Shown here: piece by piece, positions 48,701 through 60,639 of the stretch
Layout: every line of letters begins with the position of its first letter
How positions within the stretch are numbered: position 1 is the first letter of the stretch
Assembly: GCA_021018815.1 (NCBI GenBank)
Contig: JAITYX010000137.1
Coordinates: 310,001 to 374,000 of the forward strand
Origin: Talinum fruticosum
Taxonomy: Eukaryota > Streptophyta > Magnoliopsida > Caryophyllales > Talinaceae
Reading direction: 5' to 3'
Length of the DNA stretch: 64,000 nt
Notes under the pieces: generated by a model
Databases searched by the model: none
What the model was told of the DNA's origin: nothing
What the model saw: the letters and a program-made list of their open reading frames with translations, nothing else
Program-made: the position numbers and the translations under genes

Positions 48701-49582
48701 ATTTGAGAGCAATAGTGCAAAACTTAACTTCGAGTTAAATCAATGGATTGAGCATGCTCGTGTGCTTGGATTGGAAAATAGGGAGCTTAAAGAAAAGGTT
48801 GAGAGTTTCATCTGGGCCAACAGCACGCTTCACTAAATTTATGAAATCTCAGCAAGCATCCGGATCTCACCCTATAGCAAGTACAAGGACAAGAGGAAGA
48901 GGAAGAGGAAGAGGAAGAGTAAGGACCTGAATTCGTTATGATCAAAACTTCGTTTATTGGTGAACATTTTGCGAACTTTTGGATTATGTGTTTATGGTTA
49001 TTTGTGAACTTTTGTATGGTTATTTTTGTGAACTTGTGAAGTGGTTCTAAATGTGTTTGGATTGTTTATGGTTGTGAAATGTATGTTAGATTTGTATATC
49101 CAACTTGGAGGAACACCTTGTGTGTAGTGTACATTGTGGCATATGTAAATGTCAAATGTAATTGTGACATATGTAAATGTTGGATTTGTATATCCATTCA
49201 CATTTTTTTGTACTAGGTTACCAAAAAATAGGAAAAAATATTGTCGAATTCTAGCCAAACAGCGACGTTAATGACAACGAAATTCCCGACATCAGCGACA
49301 TAAGTCAGCGACCGCATTTCGAATATTCCGTCGCCGACATAAGCGACGGAACGTGATCGGCGACGGAATACACTTTTCCGTCGTTTCATTGGAGCAGCTA
49401 CGGAATGTTGTCCCGTCTCGTTCCGTTGCTAATTAGCAACGGATTCGGAAAATTCCGTCGATAAGTTTTAGCGACTCGGTAAATAGCGACGGATGTGTTC
49501 CGTCGCTAATTTGAAAATTCCGTAGCTATTTTACATTTTTCCGTTACTATTTCCGTCGCTATTTGTCGGTTTTCTAGTAGTG
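45779..49582 (+). mobile_element. Internally deleted CACTA (En/Spm) transposon, 3.8 kb
   Basis: The left end is CACTACTATAAAATTG and the right end, reverse-complemented, is CACTACTAGAAAACCG. Both ends run into arrays of AGCGACGGAA / TTCCGTCGCT subterminal repeats (45800-46140 and 49260-49560). The 3-bp flanks are AGC (45776-45778) and AAC (49583-49585), one mismatch. A GC-rich stretch at 46144-46400 followed by a GGTAGTG donor-like site looks like a noncoding first exon. Coding remnants lie at 47042-48930. Confidence 0.88.
47042..48930 (+). pseudogene. CACTA transposase remnants: transposase-associated domain joined to TNPA-like part
   Basis: 47066-47330 encodes the transposase-associated N-terminus of a TNP2 protein (RRLLPGRVGYKQEFLDVVEE, then CPCCKCKNRKYKDLE) with one frame change near 47250. 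Around 47558-47620 is the THIKLSTTVRLLSIKSDYN region. The sequence then passes directly to a Transposase_24/TNPA-like region: FEKKGSDRLKDVMLKARKTK (about 47935-47995), TQPIQPCTDGPNSEEDPVS (about 48502-48558) and NKNGRIYGLGSDAKT. It ends in an Arg/Lys/Gly tail. The TNP2 catalytic core is absent, so the element cannot move itself. Confidence 0.8.
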
Positions 49583-49585
49583 AAC

Positions 49586-50998
49586 CCCAACCGAGCCCCT
49601 TTGTTAATCAATAATATGAAAGGTTAATTAACTAGGGTACAACAATGGAAGTTTTTAAATGGGGATATTACTGCTGCCTCTGATTAAGAGACAAGGCTTC
49701 TTTTTCTCGGAAGCTCTTTTATATATAAAAAAATCAATTCGTTTTGGTCATGGTAAATACATAAATCTTTATTTGAGAAATCCAAATCAACATGTACCAA
49801 TAAAAGACTTTATTTATTAAATATATGTACATTACAACTTAGGCTTTTAAAGTTTGTATAAAATTACACTATCTTACGTGACTAAAAAAGCTTAAAAGCA
49901 GACTAATTTAATTTACGACATTTAGAAGACTTCGGCTATAACCACTAATAGTTGGACAGCAGGACAACATAGTAAAATGTCACGCCCTTTGACGAGCAGA
50001 TTTTGTTTCCTTCCTTACCTAAAAATATAAAACATAGAAAAATCAGCGTTAAGCTCAATATTCTACTCCTGCACTGTAAAAACAAGCTTTTAGTAAACAT
50101 TTACTGAATGTGCTGCTAATATTAATTCTATTTTGATTTTTAATCAGTAATATAAACTCACAAATATGTAAGAATCTAACATGGAAAAGCAAGGTTAGAT
50201 TCAAGGGCGATATGGGAAAAGGCCAAGATTATACCTCTAGTAAGTTCCATTAACAAGAGGTGGAAGGTTTTAAAATGTGTAGTAGTAGGGAAAATAATAG
50301 CATACGTTGGGTGTGGTGGAATGCGATAAATTACAATCACAGGATATCCTCCTCCCCTTTGGACCTATTCGAATTTACATACATAACACATATAAATATA
50401 AATAGAAATGAACATAAACGAAAAAAAATGAGTTGTTAAATAAAAAACAAATATAAATGAACGAACATAAAAGAACGTAAACGAACATAACAAACATAAA
50501 AAAATATAAACAAACATAAGAAAAAATATAAGTGAATATAAAACATAAATAGATTGTGTTGTGAACAGACCATTTATAGTTTAAAGGGAAAGATAAGAGT
50601 AGATAAAGATAAGCTGGATGAAATTAATGAGTCTCCATTGCTTATGCTAAGTCATCCATTTGATAGCTCATGTTTTCCATTAACACTTCACCCACTAAAT
50701 CCTTTAACTAATGGCACCTCAAGCTTGTCTTTTAGCTCTTCATAACGTTAGTGTCTCCGGTGTTTAAAATGGTTGATAAAATTAGTTCTTATAGCGGTTA
50801 TAGTAGAAACGAGCAGAAATGAGTTGAAGTAAGGTGAAATGAACGTCAATAAGGATGAAATAACTTATATGATTAGTGGTGTAATTGGTGATATTCGACA
50901 AGTATCTTGTATGACAAGTAACTTTTAATATTTTGGAGTAAAGTAATGTATATGCATAATCCAAAATCTTATTACATAACAATTGACATATTATCATA
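49586..50998. other. AT-rich accessory DNA
   Basis: No gene was recognised. At 50380-50545 there is a degenerate repeat of AACATAAA/AACGAACATAA motifs. At 50800-50880 an ACGAGCAGAAATGAG stretch resembles the interior of the neighbouring element at 51385-51480. Confidence 0.4.
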
Positions 50999-51001
50999 TT
51001 A

Positions 51002-51010
51002 GTGGTCCGT

Positions 51011-51089
<79 letters not shown>

Positions 51090-51142
51090 TAACAACAACA
51101 ACAACAACAACAACAATAACAACAACAACAACAACAACGAGT

Positions 51143-51175
<33 letters not shown>

Positions 51176-51193
51176 CTAGTAGTAGTAGTAGTA

Positions 51194-51268
<75 letters not shown>

Positions 51269-51524
51269 TCGACAATAATAATAATAACAACAACAAAAAT
51301 AACAAAAACAAAAACAACACAATAATAATAGCAACAACAACAAAAAAATAACAGGTAATTTAGTGGTTACAACTATTATAAAATAAGTCGAAATGAGATG
51401 TTATAGCAGAAACAAGCCGAAATGAGATGAAACGAACATAAATTAGCAAAAATGAATTAAAGGAGCTGAAATGAGATGAAAATAGAGATAAATACTGATT
51501 TACATGTCAATTCAAACAGACCCC
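51002..51524. mobile_element. MITE-like element filled by a compound microsatellite
   Basis: The left end is GTGGTCCGTTTAAT and the right end, reverse-complemented, is GGGGTCTGTTTGAAT. Such GGTCTGTTTG ends are common in Tourist-like elements. TTA precedes the left end, but the right flank is AAT, so the target duplication is not proven. The middle is repeat-expanded. Confidence 0.5.
51012..51350. repeat. Compound trinucleotide microsatellite
   Basis: Successive blocks: (TAA)n about 51012-51086, (AAC)n about 51087-51138, (AGT)n about 51143-51195 with one ACT interruption, (AAT)n about 51196-51268, then a mixed AAT/AAC/AAA tail to about 51350. The homopolymeric Asn, Ser or Leu frames across it are artefacts of the repeat. 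Confidence 0.95.
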
Positions 51525-51747
51525 AATTTACCTCAATCCATCACGTTAAAATGTCAATCATCCTATAAATTGAAATACTTATCTAGGGAGTGGTAGAGAA
51601 TTTACCTTGATATTTTGCTAACTATATGGCGGCTTAATTCACTACTCATGACATATGCATTATTTTACCATGGCTCCTGTACAATAATTAACCACATTTG
51701 ACAAATAAGAATTAATTTTTTATTTTATTTGACAAATTTACTATTAC

Positions 51748-51820
<73 letters not shown>

Positions 51821-51824
51821 GTTG

Positions 51825-51880
<56 letters not shown>

Positions 51881-52746
51881 GTTACTCGTGGTGTTTGCTT
51901 ATGGTGTTAAGGATAAGCAGAGGTTGCTCATGGTGTTTGCTATGATGGATGTCATGGAATTGCAAACGGTGCTTGGGAGTTGCCAATCTTGGAGCTTTAC
52001 TATAACAAAAAAATAAAAAAACAATTCATAAACAATTGATCATACAGAATTTTATAGTAACTAAAAAATGTAGCATATTTACAGAAAGTGAATTTATTTT
52101 TAAAAACAAATGAACATTTTAATTTGAAAAGATGAATGTAATTGGTTGGACAATAACTTAATTTAAAAATTTACAAATTACAAATATCACCCCAAAAAAT
52201 TACAATAAAAAGAAATAGGAATATTATCTTCATACAAAATGAATAGCTATTATAGGAAAAATGAATATTTTGAAGGGGTAATGAATATTATTTATATAAA
52301 AGAATACCTATCATATGAAGAATAAATATTGATTGTTCATATTGGGAGGGACTTGTAAAAAGTAAAGAGGTAAAACCGTGTCATATAAGAGTTATCATAA
52401 AATAGACTTTTTATGGATAATTTTTGAATTTTTTGAGATTACTAAAAATCGGTTAAGTTTTCATAGTGCCAAAAATAAATATATCGATTAAGAAAAATAA
52501 ATATAAAATTAATAAGAAATAAGGCTTGAACAAATATTCGTGTATCTCGTGTGATATTAAGTTCACGCCAAAATGTTTTCATTTTAGAAATTCATATTCA
52601 TTTTCTCACAAATCAACATTCATTTTTTAAAATACTAACATTCATTTTTCAAACATAAAAGTTTGTGAATGTTTTTAAAAAAATTACATAAATTCCGTTT
52701 TTGTTTCCTTTTTGTCTTAAAGGCGGATTAATTTGGAACTCTTGAT
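51525..52746. other. AT-rich accessory DNA
   Basis: No gene was recognised. It contains the ATT microsatellite at 51743-51880. Confidence 0.4.
51743..51880. repeat. (ATT)n microsatellite
   Basis: About 45 ATT units, interrupted once by AGTTGTTGTT near 51820-51829. Confidence 0.95.
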
Positions 52747-53082
52747 CTTTAATCAATACAACTCGAAATGGTTTTGATTAGTTGATAGATATTTGTATCG
52801 ATGAAGGTGATGCAAACACATCAAGGTCGTCTTTAATCAATACAACTCGAAATGGTTTTGATTAGTTGATAGATATTTGTATCGATGAAGGTGATGCAAA
52901 CACATCAAGGTCGTCTTTAATCAATACAACTCGAAATGGTTTTGATTAGTTGATAGATATTTGTATCGATGAAGGTGATGCAAACACATCAAGGTCGTCT
53001 TTAATCAATACAACTCGAAATGGTTTTGATTAGTTGATAGATAGTTTGTTTCGATGAAGGTGATGCAAATACATCAAGGTCG
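52747..53082. repeat. Minisatellite: four 84-bp tandem repeats
   Basis: Units start at 52747, 52831, 52915 and 52999 with an exact 84-bp period. The first three are essentially identical; the last has a few changes (AGTTTGTTTCGATG, AAATACATC). Each includes AATCAATACAACTCG and GGTGATGCAAA. No open frame runs through. Confidence 0.95.
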
Positions 53083-53091
53083 TCCCATCTA

Positions 53092-53339
53092 GCACCGACA
53101 AAAATTCGGATTCGGGTCGAAATCGTGTTGGTCATTAAACGAATTTTTTGCCTAATACCCGATTTTTTCGGGTCGGACAATTCGGACAATCGTAAATTCG
53201 GGTAAAAATCAAATTTGAACAATAAAAATATGAAAATTTTATATCCAAATTTAAAATTAGGACAAAAAATTATACCTGAACTCGATTTTTTCGGGTCGGA
53301 GAAATTCGGATAATCGAATCGAAAATTTTTTGCCAGCTC
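53092..53339. mobile_element. Stowaway-like MITE (TA target), copy 2
   Basis: The 248-bp unit is flanked by TA (53090-53091 and 53340-53341). The left end is GCACCGACAAAAATTCG and the right end, reverse-complemented, is GAGCTGGCAAAAAATTTTCG. It shares GTCGGACAATTCG and an ATTTTATATCCAAATTTAAA core with the copy at 22341-22599, in the same orientation. Confidence 0.65.
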
Positions 53340-53341
53340 TA

Positions 53342-54599
53342 TCTCTCTTTTTAATGCGCTAGCCTTAAACCAATCAAGACATTATCATATAAATTACTAA
53401 GCTCCTAAACATATGGAGATAACTATATCAGAAATGAACATTATATATGCAAAAGACGAATGTGAGTGATATCACATGTGTTTGTTTATACAATGGCTAC
53501 TACTCTAGCCACAATCCAAAGGTTATGCAAAACCTTAATTAATTAGCAATTAATAGGCTAAAATCTCAAAATTTCGAACTCCAAGAGATGATACTCATAA
53601 TAAAAGGTGGAGCGAAATATACATATTTTCAGTAAGTAATATTTATTTTTAATATAGTTTATGTTTATTTTTTTTTAACTGCATATTCAATATTTTTATA
53701 AAAGAAGTTACACAATTTAAAAGATAAGAAAATAGCCAAATCATTAATCTGACAGTAATTGATGATTATTTAACATAAAATCATTTTTCATTTTAATAAA
53801 AAAGATGTTTTTTTTTGTGGAGCTTTATTTTGCTGCTTGTGAAACTCAGATTCATTTTTCTACTTTATCAAATTTCATCTATTTTAAAAAATTTTTTTAA
53901 CCCAAATTAGTTACTATCATTATGACAACATCTATCCCACCCCCTACTCATATCCCCTCTCTCCTTAGTCCTTGCAGCACTTCCATGACAAAGCCATGGC
54001 CACCAACCCAACCCTAAAATTAAACATTGTCACTGTACAGTTGGGTGACGAACCAACAAAATGAACTACAAGAACTTTAAACTGATTTCACAAAAAAAAA
54101 ACAAATAAAAGATCACTCAAATTGAACAATTGTAGATTTCAAAATTCAAGTCTTTGATTGATGAAAAATCCTAATCAAATTGAGTAGGCAACAAATACAG
54201 CAAAAATCGATTAATCAGTAAGGTAGATTAAGTCGTGGTCATTGAAAAGGAAGAAAACAAAGGTAGAGAGTCAGCACAAGATGTTATGGAAGAAACCCTA
54301 GAAACACAACTCAAAGTATCTCAAGTCCTAAAGCTTACAACTAAATAACTGAAACATAAAATAATTAAAATTTTCAACTCAACGGGATACACGTCCCGAA
54401 GCAAAAGGGTTTATATCTTTGAATTTCAACTCAAATTATAGATAACAAGAGTATAACTAAATCTCCGAAACTACTCAGATGGTTGGCTTACATACCCATT
54501 CAAAGTGACTAAACTATATGCAATTCACGTGATATGAATACATATCCTTCGAAAAAAAAAAAATGAGAGTCGGTTCGAGTCATTTGAAAACCATAGACC
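53342..54599. other. AT-rich accessory DNA
   Basis: No gene was recognised. Its right part may be decayed 3' sequence of the Copia element that follows on the minus strand. Confidence 0.35.
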
Positions 54600-55585
54600 A
54601 AGATTCCGAGTCCTTGCAAGATATCTAAAAATTCTCTTCACCGCAGTGAGATGTGATTCCTTAGGATTAGCTTGAAATCTTGCACAATGGCGGACACTAA
54701 ATACAATATCCGGCGTAGTAGATGTGAGATGAAGTAGAGATCCAATCGTATTTCCGTAGAGTTTCGATCTACGACTTTACCTTTATCATCCGAGTCCAGT
54801 TTCAAACTGTTACTCATAGGTCTTGCTGCATGCTTCACATCTTGTAACTTGTATTTCTTTAATAACTCTTTGGTGTATTTAGATTGATGGACATATATGT
54901 CATCCTTTTCTTGCTTGATTTGCGGACCAAGGAAGAAATTGAGTTCTCCCATCATGCTCATTTGGAACTCATGTCTTATTAACTCGGAAAACTCTTGACA
55001 TAGAGTTTCATTAGAAGCTACAAAAATAATATCATCAACATAGATCTGAATGATAAGAAAATCATTCCCCTTGGTTTTTGTGAAAAGAGTTTTATCAATC
55101 TGACCTCTTTCGAAATCATTTTCAACCAAGAAACCGCTTAACATAAACTTCTTCTTGAATATAACCATTGAGGAATAAACATTTGACATCCATTTGATAA
55201 AGCTCGATGTTCATGCTAGATGCAAATGCTATGAGAATTCTAATTACCTCAATCCTAGCAACAGGTGCAAAGGTTTTCCTACAATCAATTCCCTTTTATT
55301 GGTTATACCCCGAGTAACTAATCTAGCCTTATTTTTTACTACCAATCCTTCCTCATCCAGTTTGTTCGTAAAACCCATTAGGTTCCTATAACCTGGGTGG
55401 TCGAAGGTCGTTTTGTCGAGTCCGGACTTGATTTCTTTCAACTTGATTTAGCTCTTCTTGCATGGTCTCTACCCATTCAGGTTGAGTTAAGGTTTCTAGT
55501 ACATTTTTAAATTCAGTTAATGATACGAATGCTGAAAATACACATAGATTCTCGCAAAAAGAACGAGTTCTTACCCCACTCGTTG
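54600..55585 (-). mobile_element. Ty1/Copia pol fragment (reverse transcriptase), truncated
   Basis: Reading the minus strand from 55585: GVRTRSFCENLCVFSAFVSL, EWVETMQEELNQVERNQV, then NKLDEEGLVVKNKARLVTRG. Near 55070-55030 comes IQIYVDDIIFVASN, the Copia RT YVDD active site. It continues with EFQMSMMGELNFFLGPQIKQ and ends around the RNase H start near 54600. Two frameshifts and a stop break it. Integrase, gag and LTRs are absent. A SIRE/Tork-like lineage is likely but not proven. Confidence 0.85.
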
Positions 55586-55599
55586 ATATCAAAAAATAT

Positions 55600-58500
55600 G
55601 ATTTACGGAAAACAACCGTGGTGTGTTGTGTACTCGGGGCTAACCCACCCCTATATGCTATGGATGGTTTTCTCAAGCGGATTTGGGCTAAATTGGACAT
55701 TGAGAGGGTTGTAGCATTGAAGGATGGTATGTTTCTTGTAAGGTTTGAATCGGAAGAGCATTAGCAAATTGCTTGCAGCAACCATGTATTTTTTGACAAG
55801 AAACATGTTATTGCAAAGCCTTGGACACCTGATCCGATAATAGATAGACGAGAACATACAAAGAGTGCCTATATGGATTCAATTTTCGGGACTTGATGCA
55901 AAGTATTGGAGTGCTATGAGTTTAAGCAAAATTGGCAGCATGATAAGAAAAACTTTAAAGATGGATAAAGCCACAAGGAACAAGGACAAATTGTTCTATG
56001 CCCGTATTTTAGTGGAGATCCAAATTGATAAACCACTTCTTGACTCAGTTGGTTTTATTAATGAAAAAGACTTGGTTATACAGACAAGATGTTGAATATG
56101 AACGGAAGCCTACCAAATGCAACCATTGACATTACTTTGGGCATGAAGACAACCAATGACAGAAAAAGAAGACTGTTACACAAGTTTGGAGGCTAGTTCG
56201 AGAGGGCACCAGTGACAACCACTCAAGTAGTGAATGAAAATACCGATTCAAATCCCACGCATGAGGTATTTTCCATGGTTAAGTCAAGACATACATCTCT
56301 ATCAACACCGGTTGTGAACCAAGATAATCATATACCTATTTAAAACCCATTTCAAGTCCTAACAAATCAAGAAGTTGTTTTAGAGCAAATTGTAGAAACA
56401 AGTTGGAGGAGCCACCAACTTCCAATGGATAATATCTTTAGCTAGAACATCCGAGGCCTCAATGGGCCCAAGAAACAATTAGATTTAAAGGACTTTGTGC
56501 AACATAATAAAGTGGGTTTACTTGCATTCATGGAGACTAAGATTAGGGACACAAGTGTGCTTGCGGCATATAATAACATGTTTTTTGGTTGGGGAAGCTA
56601 TATAAATAATAATCATCACCCTCTAGGAAGGATTTGGGTGGTTTGGAGAAGGCCCGAATATCAAGTAGATATTGCGGAAAGTTCAGCCCAACATGTTCAT
56701 TGCAAAGTAAGACAAATCTCCACCAATCAAACATTTGAGATGACAATTGTATATGGTTTTAAGCTGTGTTGAACTACGAAGAGAGTTATGGTCCTTACTG
56801 AAACAACTATCCCATCAAATTCATATGTCGTGGTGTATAATTGGGGATTTAAATGCGAGTGCTATCAGTGCATGACAAAATTGGGGGTAAGGACATAAGT
56901 TTTAATGACATCAAAGATTACCAGGAGTGCTTATCAAGCTGTGACCTACATGAAATGACGAGTACTCGGAGCATTTTTCTCTTGGTCAAGTAGACATAAG
57001 ACTGGAACACGTGTTTATTCTAGAATTGATAGAGCCATTCACAACAATGAATGGTTATTGCATTTTGGAGTTGTGGTTAAATACCTCCTCGAAGGCCTAT
57101 TTGACCATTCCCCCTGCTACTACAGTTCAACAATGAGTGTGAATCCAAGTCGCAGTTCACATTTTGTGAAATGTGGATCCGGGATCCACAATTTACCTCT
57201 ATAATACAAGCAGCCACTAGGAGAAACTACCATGGTACCCAAATGTATCAACTAGCTACAGTCATGAAAGGGTTGAAAAAACCTTTAAGGCAGACTAAAC
57301 ATAGTTAAGTTTGTTGATTTACATAAGAGGAAAGATGTAACGAGAAGTAAGTTGCTGGAAATACAGGGTAAGATTCAAGTTGAGCCACAGTAACACTACA
57401 CTACAGGAGGACGAGAAACAGGAAAGAGCTGAATATGATAACTCGCTGGATGCCTCTCTTAGTCTTATGAAACAAGCAGAGCAAAATGGATTGGAATAAG
57501 TTGGGAGACCAATGTAACAAATATTTCTTTGCAATGGTAAAGCAAAGAAAACTGGCAAGCTATATTCACTAATTGGAGAATAAGGATGGGATTATATTTG
57601 AAGATAAATAGCGGATCGCGAGATACCATTATCAAGTTCTATCAAAATTTATTAGGAATACAAACCACCGTAAACCAATGCTCTACCGAAATTTTTCAAA
57701 AGGGCAATGTACTCTTAGTGGAACAAGCAATTGAAAATGTGTTGATCGTTCACAAATGAAGAGATCAAGAAGGTGATTTTCTCGATTCCAAACATGAAAT
57801 CCCCGGCCCCGATGGATTTTCCAGCAGCTTTTTTAAGGCCACTTGGAATGAAATTAGTCCTATAGTATATAAGGCGGTTAGTGAGTTCTTTAGCTCAAGC
57901 AAAATACTCACCCAATTCAACTCCACTAGAGTAGCATTGCTACCCAAAGTACGTAACCCCGCAAAGGCTAGTGAATTTAGGCCTATCTCTTGTTGCAACG
58001 TGATCTACAAATGCATAACTAAGTTGATTTGTAAGAGATTGACAGAGGTTCTCCAGGATTTGATCAACCTAAGTTAAAGTGCATTTGTTAAGGGGAGGAA
58101 ACTTGTTCATAATGTTCTGTTATGCCAAGAGATTATAAGGGGTTATAACAGGAAAAGTATATCACCAAGAGCAATGTTGAAGGTTGATTTGAAAAAGCTT
58201 ACGACTCATTATACTCGGGGTTTTCTAGAGGAAATCTTATATGAATTCCACTTTCCCCAAAGAATGATAAAATGGATTATGGAATGTGTCAAAACTATCT
58301 CCGACTCACTTTTTTTCAATGGAGAAATTCATGGTTTTTTTCAAGGTGCCGAGGAGTACGGCAAGGTGACCCAATGTCCCCATTATTGTTCGTATTAGCA
58401 ATGGAATACTTATCCGTAATGCTCATTATTGTAGTAGAAAAGTAAGAGTTTAGGTATCACCTAAAGTGCAAAGAAATGAAAATCAATCATCATATGTTTG

Positions 58501-59885
58501 CAGATGACTTGATTATTATGTGTAAGGCTAATGAAAGCTCTATAATGACTATGGCCGATACATTAAATCAGTTTGCAGATGTATCAAGACTCCATGTAAG
58601 CAAAGAGAAGTGCCAGCTCATTATAGGAGGATTACCCGAACAAGACAGAGCATGCCTAATACGGAAAAATGGTTTTGTAGAAGGTAAGCTCCCATTTAAA
58701 TACCTTGGAATCCCTGTTACATCAGCAAGGTTAAGTGCAAATGATTGTGAGCTATTAGTAGCCAAAATTATAGTCAAAATAAAGACATGGAGTAGCAGGA
58801 ATATCTCATATTCAGGCAGAGTTCTATTAATCAATTTAGTGCTAATGGGGTGGCAAAATTCTAGTTTAGTGTTTTTATTTTGCCCTCACAGGTTCTCAAA
58901 AGCATTGACACAAAATTTGGGAATTTCTTATGGGGTAGTAATGAACATTACCATAGAAGACCCCTAGTAGCATGGGACTTAGTTTGTCGGCCTAAAAACC
59001 ATGGTGGGATTGGCCTGAAGAATATCAATATGTGGAACATGGCCTTAATTGCAAATTACATATGGGATGTGGCACATAAAGTGGACAATCTATGAGTGCA
59101 TTATATCCATGGATGTTATTTGAAGAAAGGCAATTAGTGGAACTATGTAGCTGGGCAAGACACATGTTGGTACATGAAAAAAATGTGCAAGGTCAAAGAA
59201 CAATTCAAATCGGGATTCACCTCACAATGGGAATGGAAACACAACCTCAATGGCAGGTATACTACAAAGAGTGGATACAACTGGCTGCAATGACAAACAA
59301 CTACCACTCAATAGGACAAGTGGGTGTGGACTAGAACCAATTACCCTAAACACTCATTCATCATATGGATTTTAGTGATGAAAAAGTTTCCTATAGCAAT
59401 TAGGATATCTGCCTTCATTGAGAGGATTAGTACTACATGTCACCTATGCAAGGTTGCTGAAGAAACCGAAGATCATTTGTTTTTAGTTGCCCATTTACTG
59501 CATATATAAGGAACTAGTTCACTTGGCTATAACAAACATGTAATGCAAGCGATTTGGGTCAGCTACACAACCGGATGAGCACACTTTCGGGGAACCGAGT
59601 AGGAAGGTGATTTTTACTTCATACCCAGCATGTCAATACATGATCCGGACAGAAAGGAACCAAAGACTCTTTGCTAAGGTAGAAAGTACGGAAGAAACTG
59701 CGAAGAAAAACATTCGGATACCTATCGAAGAAAGATTTGAGTGCTTAGCTAGGAGAAACCGTAAATTAAGCAAATGGAGAGATATGTTGCGTAATTGATC
59801 AAACACCGATGTAGCTTTCCTCGCTTCGCGAGATGGTTCCGTTGGTAATAAAATATTTTACCTTATTACCAAAAAAAATATAAAA
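55600..59885 (+). mobile_element. Nearly full-length L1-type LINE, inactivated
   Basis: In order on the + strand: a DUF4283-type ORF1 region (55655-56095); a CCHC-like knuckle with stops (about 56118-56165); the endonuclease start (NIRGLNGPKKQLDLKDFV, about 56446) with LLAFMETK (about 56520); and the RT start (SPGPDGFSSSFFKATWNEIS, about 57802). The RT continues with [16 protein letters not shown] (about 58366) and its intact catalytic FADDL (about 58497-58511), then LPFKYLGIPVTSARLSANDC. A zf-RVT region follows (FIIWILVMKKFP ... CHLCKVAEETEDHLFLV, 59351-59490), then an A-rich tail at about 59870-59885. Stops and frameshifts interrupt both ORFs. Its 5' edge abuts the Copia fragment. Confidence 0.9.
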
Positions 59886-59934
59886 ATACACATATGAATA
59901 TATCAACGTTTTTTATTAAATCATATATAATATT

Positions 59935-60545
59935 TTCTATTTCTTATAACTCTTTACAATTTCTTACAATTCTTTACAACTCCTTACAACTTATGTTAAA
60001 TGGAACAATGCCAAAATAACTAAAATGATTTCGTCACACTCGACTTGACTATTCATCTATAAACTCAATTTTCAACAAAATGTGTGGAATATTATCCAAT
60101 GATAACTAGCACAAATGAACATGATATTTTTTGCAATTAATTATTTGTTGGAATTTATTTGTGATTTTTTTAAAACATAAAATTAAATTAATGTACCCAA
60201 TGAGTATTAATTATTAAAATCCTTATATACATATCCAAATAAACTTCATATACCCAAAATGCCTGATGAGAGTATGGTTATAGAAATGGGGAAATATGGT
60301 GTGGGTATAACTATATCCGTCACGTACATGACTCGCGGCCATCCCTAACGAGTCAAACTTTACGTACATAAATATTCATCAACAAAAAAGTTTTCACTAA
60401 TCATAGAAAAATAAATTCACAATAAATTTTAAATTGAAAAATAATATGTAGTTGTAAGGAGTTGTAATAAGTTCTAAGGAGCTGTAAGGAACTGTAAGCG
60501 GTATAAAGAGTTGTAAGCTTGTAAAATAAAGCTAAATAGAAAAGG
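59935..60545. repeat. Hairpin-type repeat with inverted TTACAACTCC clusters
   Basis: The left arm (59935-60000) has repeated TTACAA(C/T)T(C/T)(C/T)TTACAA motifs. The right arm (60448-60530) has the complementary AGTTGTAAGGAGTTGTAA motifs. A non-autonomous element with subterminal inverted repeats is likely. Precise ends and target duplication are unresolved. Confidence 0.5.
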
Positions 60546-60639
60546 ACCTAAATGTTAAATGGAGGGATTATGTTGAATCTACATGTCCCGGGCGTTTGCA
60601 CAGTCTCTTGTAAAAAAACACAAGATAAAGTTTGAGATT

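Noticed and set aside
50983..51351. Long poly-Asn, poly-Leu and poly-Ile frames
   Set aside because: They come from trinucleotide repeats on both strands; no start context or flanking coding sequence.
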